The translations under genes were made by a program, and so were the position numbers. This document shows, piece after piece, positions 62,292 to 64,000 of a stretch of DNA of 64,000 bases (its first letter is position 1; every line of letters begins with the position of its first letter). The notes beneath the pieces are model-generated. The model was not told where the DNA came from. It made no database searches and was given only the letters and a program-made list of their open reading frames with translations. Where the stretch lies: NCBI GenBank assembly GCA_014728215.1, contig WJLZ01000215.1, positions 62,001 through 126,000 of the forward strand. The letters are read 5' to 3'. This DNA comes from Chitinivibrionales bacterium (GTDB taxonomy: Bacteria > Fibrobacterota > Chitinivibrionia > Chitinivibrionales > WJKA01).

Positions 62292-63035
62292 TCACATGGT
62301 TATGTGTCGAATATTTTCTACGATTTTTCCAACTTGAGAAGTGTTATTTACAAAAAGTAATCCGTACCAGAACCCGAGGGCCACGACACAGATAATTCCG
62401 ACCAGCCACAGAGGCGCGGTGATTTTCCGGCCGTGTTTCTTGATAAGATTTGCCTTAGGGAAAGCGTGGGGAGAAAGATCCGAAGAAACCCGCAGCCCGG
62501 TTTTACGGAGGCGAGTCCCGAGTTCTTCCATGACTTCAAGTCTCCCCTGTGCATTTGTTAATTTATATTTACCTTCAAACCCCAGAGAAAGACAGAGATA
62601 ATAAATCTCGAGTATCTCTCTGTTTTTTTCAAAAGCGAGCATCAGTTTCTCGAGCTTGCGGTAAAATTCTTCACCCGCAATATTATGGCCGAAATAATCC
62701 AGTTGAAGAGGCCGGGAGAGCCAGAAATCCCTGCAGGGCCCGGGTATGCTCAACACGGTTTCATCAATGAGCCCGACCAGTGCATATTGAGCATCCTCCA
62801 CCTGTTCTTCGGGTATCGAAATTGTTGCACAATTCTTTTTGAAAAGAGTGAGATAATATCTGATAAGTTTTTTCAACGGCTCGGGTTCACCCAGATCCTC
62901 AGCTTCACGCATTCGAATGACAATAAGGAAAAGATCGGTACAAAGGCCCGAAACATTTTTTGGAGCCCCGATAGTCTTCGAAAGATCGAGGTTCATGGTC
63001 TGGGAGGCAAAGGTATCGACAAAAGAACCTTTCAT
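62292..63035 (-). CDS. tssL: Type VI secretion protein TssL (DotU family, short form)
   Basis: A 247-residue protein with the cytoplasmic DotU domain and one C-terminal transmembrane helix (about 210-232, LWLVGIICVVALGFWYG). Family marks include YALVGLIDETVLSIPG, LQLDYFGHNIAGEEFYRKLEKL, ILEIYYLCLSLGFEGKYKL. No peptidoglycan-binding OmpA domain is attached, so another protein may link the complex to the wall. It starts 15 bp after tssK. Confidence 0.95.
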   Translation of the reverse strand: MKGSFVDTFASQTMNLDLSKTIGAPKNVSGLCTDLFLIVIRMREAEDLGEPEPLKKLIRYYLTLFKKNCATISIPEEQVEDAQYALVGLIDETVLSIPGPCRDFWLSRPLQLDYFGHNIAGEEFYRKLEKLMLAFEKNREILEIYYLCLSLGFEGKYKLTNAQGRLEVMEELGTRLRKTGLRVSSDLSPHAFPKANLIKKHGRKITAPLWLVGIICVVALGFWYGLLFVNNTSQVGKIVENIRHITM

Positions 63036-63050
63036 AACCGTTATCCTTTC

Positions 63051-64000
63051 TTACTGCTTCAGGGCCACTATTTCCATTTGTAAATCGGTAAAAGTGTGAG
63101 GAAAATAAAATCCGATTGCCCCCACCGCCCGTATTTGATGCCACAGCTCCGACTGCTGATCGAAGGTAAAATACAGGAATCCCGGCTTGGTCGGAAGTTT
63201 CTCGGGCAGGTGCGATGTATGCATGAGCTGAACCCCGGGCATTGCAGAAGAGATAAGTATATCGAGCTTATCGGGAGAAGAAATTTTTATTGTTTGGAGC
63301 ACGTTAACGATCAATTCCTTCTCCGGTGCGTTGGCACTGAAACCGAAATAGAATTTTGCCGTACTGAGAAGCTTGGGATCGGGGCCCTGGGCAACATAGG
63401 TCGACGGCTTAATCTGTTGAATCGGAAAGGGTACGGATCCTGCCGAAATATCGGCACCCAATACCGCCCGCATAATCTCTGCAAATCGTTCGAATGTGGC
63501 GGTCAGGTTTTGATGGTCGTAGCGGGGAAGATTGTTTATCGCAACCTGTGATGAAAAGGTACAGAGAGCACCGGCGAACTGGGTCAACAATGCAAAAAGA
63601 TCGTAGGGATGAATTCTGGGCGCCATATGACTATGATTAAGAAGGGGGGTAAATGTATTCAGGGTCTGGAGGAGACGAAAAGCAGTTTCTTCTTTGCTGC
63701 CGAACTCGGCAAATCCGCCTTCGATCTGCCTTCTCCCCTGGGAAAGCGATGATATTTTTGCAAGCAGGAGTTCCAGAAGACCTCTGATCAATTCCATAAG
63801 ATAAGAGGAACCGCTGATATGGAGAAGGGGTGGAATATACTTGTCTTTCAAGACAATCCTTCCTTCAGGATTCCTTACTAATTTTCCGATGGGAATCACC
63901 GAATAATTATCCTGCGATTCATCACCAAAAAGGGTGACAAAGTTATAATCGCCGAGATCAATCTCTTTTTTTTGCCCCCCAAACACTTCATCGGTTATGG
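63051..64000 (-). CDS. tssK: Type VI secretion baseplate protein TssK, 5' end beyond the window
   Basis: The C-terminal 316 or so residues of the T6SS baseplate subunit that links sheath/baseplate to the membrane complex. The frame is open to base 64000, so the start lies outside. Recognisable features: a beta-rich section with YIPPLLHISGSSYLMELIRGLLELL, the middle FTPLLNHSHMAPRIHPYDLFALL, and the C-terminal FYFGFSANAPEKEL, VQLMHTSHLPEKLPTKPGF and YFTFDQQSELWHQI. The rest of the T6SS operon is presumably to the right of the window. Confidence 0.93.
   Translation of the reverse strand, partial: ITDEVFGGQKKEIDLGDYNFVTLFGDESQDNYSVIPIGKLVRNPEGRIVLKDKYIPPLLHISGSSYLMELIRGLLELLLAKISSLSQGRRQIEGGFAEFGSKEETAFRLLQTLNTFTPLLNHSHMAPRIHPYDLFALLTQFAGALCTFSSQVAINNLPRYDHQNLTATFERFAEIMRAVLGADISAGSVPFPIQQIKPSTYVAQGPDPKLLSTAKFYFGFSANAPEKELIVNVLQTIKISSPDKLDILISSAMPGVQLMHTSHLPEKLPTKPGFLYFTFDQQSELWHQIRAVGAIGFYFPHTFTDLQMEIVALKQ

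Noticed and set aside
1-64000. CRISPR arrays, insertion sequences or prophage
   Set aside because: No regularly spaced direct repeats, transposase, integrase or phage structural genes were seen.

Overview
The window reads as chromosomal DNA from a Gram-negative (diderm) bacterium that is probably anaerobic. The diderm evidence is an LPS heptose epimerase (hldD), a PorV/PorQ-like outer-membrane protein, a lipoprotein, TonB-like/AgmX C-terminal domains and a type VI secretion locus. The anaerobic evidence is a six-gene Rnf complex (rnfCDGEAB). This mix of families, with TPR/AgmX proteins, a FecR/formylglycine-enzyme fusion and many PAS kinases, fits Fibrobacterota (Chitinispirillum-like) or a related FCB lineage. 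That placement is inference; no rRNA is present. Coding density is high, and I see no CRISPR array, phage or insertion sequence.

Layout. 1-3.4 kb: 3' end of a zinc-binding ABC solute-binding protein, a lipoprotein, and a large MAF/CgeB-type glycosyltransferase with a ten-C tract in its coding sequence. 3.5-8.6 kb (minus): pdxB, then a HAD phosphatase, a LarA-type (nickel-pincer racemase/epimerase) protein and gnd, all linked to 2-hydroxy (sugar) acids. 8.8-12.1 kb (plus): ADP-ribosylglycohydrolase, a PilZ protein, a PfkB-fold protein without its catalytic Asp, and a second CgeB-like glycosyltransferase. 12.2-22.7 kb (minus): hldD, FapA, a TPR lipoprotein-like secreted protein, a small coiled-coil protein, an NtrB/NtrC (FleS/FleR-like) pair, a GGDEF protein and a TPR-AgmX protein. 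With the orphan FliN domain at 23.8 kb this looks like a regulatory fringe of a motility system.

23-31 kb: Yip1-like membrane protein, FliN domain, PorV/PorQ-like porin, YjbQ, M23 endopeptidase, a histidine kinase with a degenerate ATP lobe, PspC, PAS-HD-GYP, and DUF4416 plus a small membrane protein. 31-38.4 kb (plus): rnfCDGEAB, then aroK-aroC. 38.6-51 kb: two large PAS kinases, a FecR/CsgG-like/FGE fusion, a phosphoesterase-like/thioredoxin-like fusion, TrpB2 and a second AgmX-type protein. 51.4-57.1 kb: folE plus esterase (plus strand) and glgP-ptsI (minus strand, overlapping). 57.5-64 kb: tRNA-Ser(GCT), a STAS protein with an unknown partner, and tssK-tssL-tssM running in from the right edge.

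How the parts fit together. Second-messenger signalling is dense: GGDEF, HD-GYP and PilZ proteins are all present, with five histidine kinases. Surface and envelope construction (heptose, two CgeB-type glycosyltransferases, porin, murein hydrolase, T6SS) is the other major theme. Energy metabolism is represented by Rnf, gnd and glycogen phosphorylase. The most unusual points are the possible phase-variable glycosyltransferase, the LarA/HAD/Gnd operon, the catalytically degraded PfkB and histidine-kinase proteins, and several multidomain fusions.
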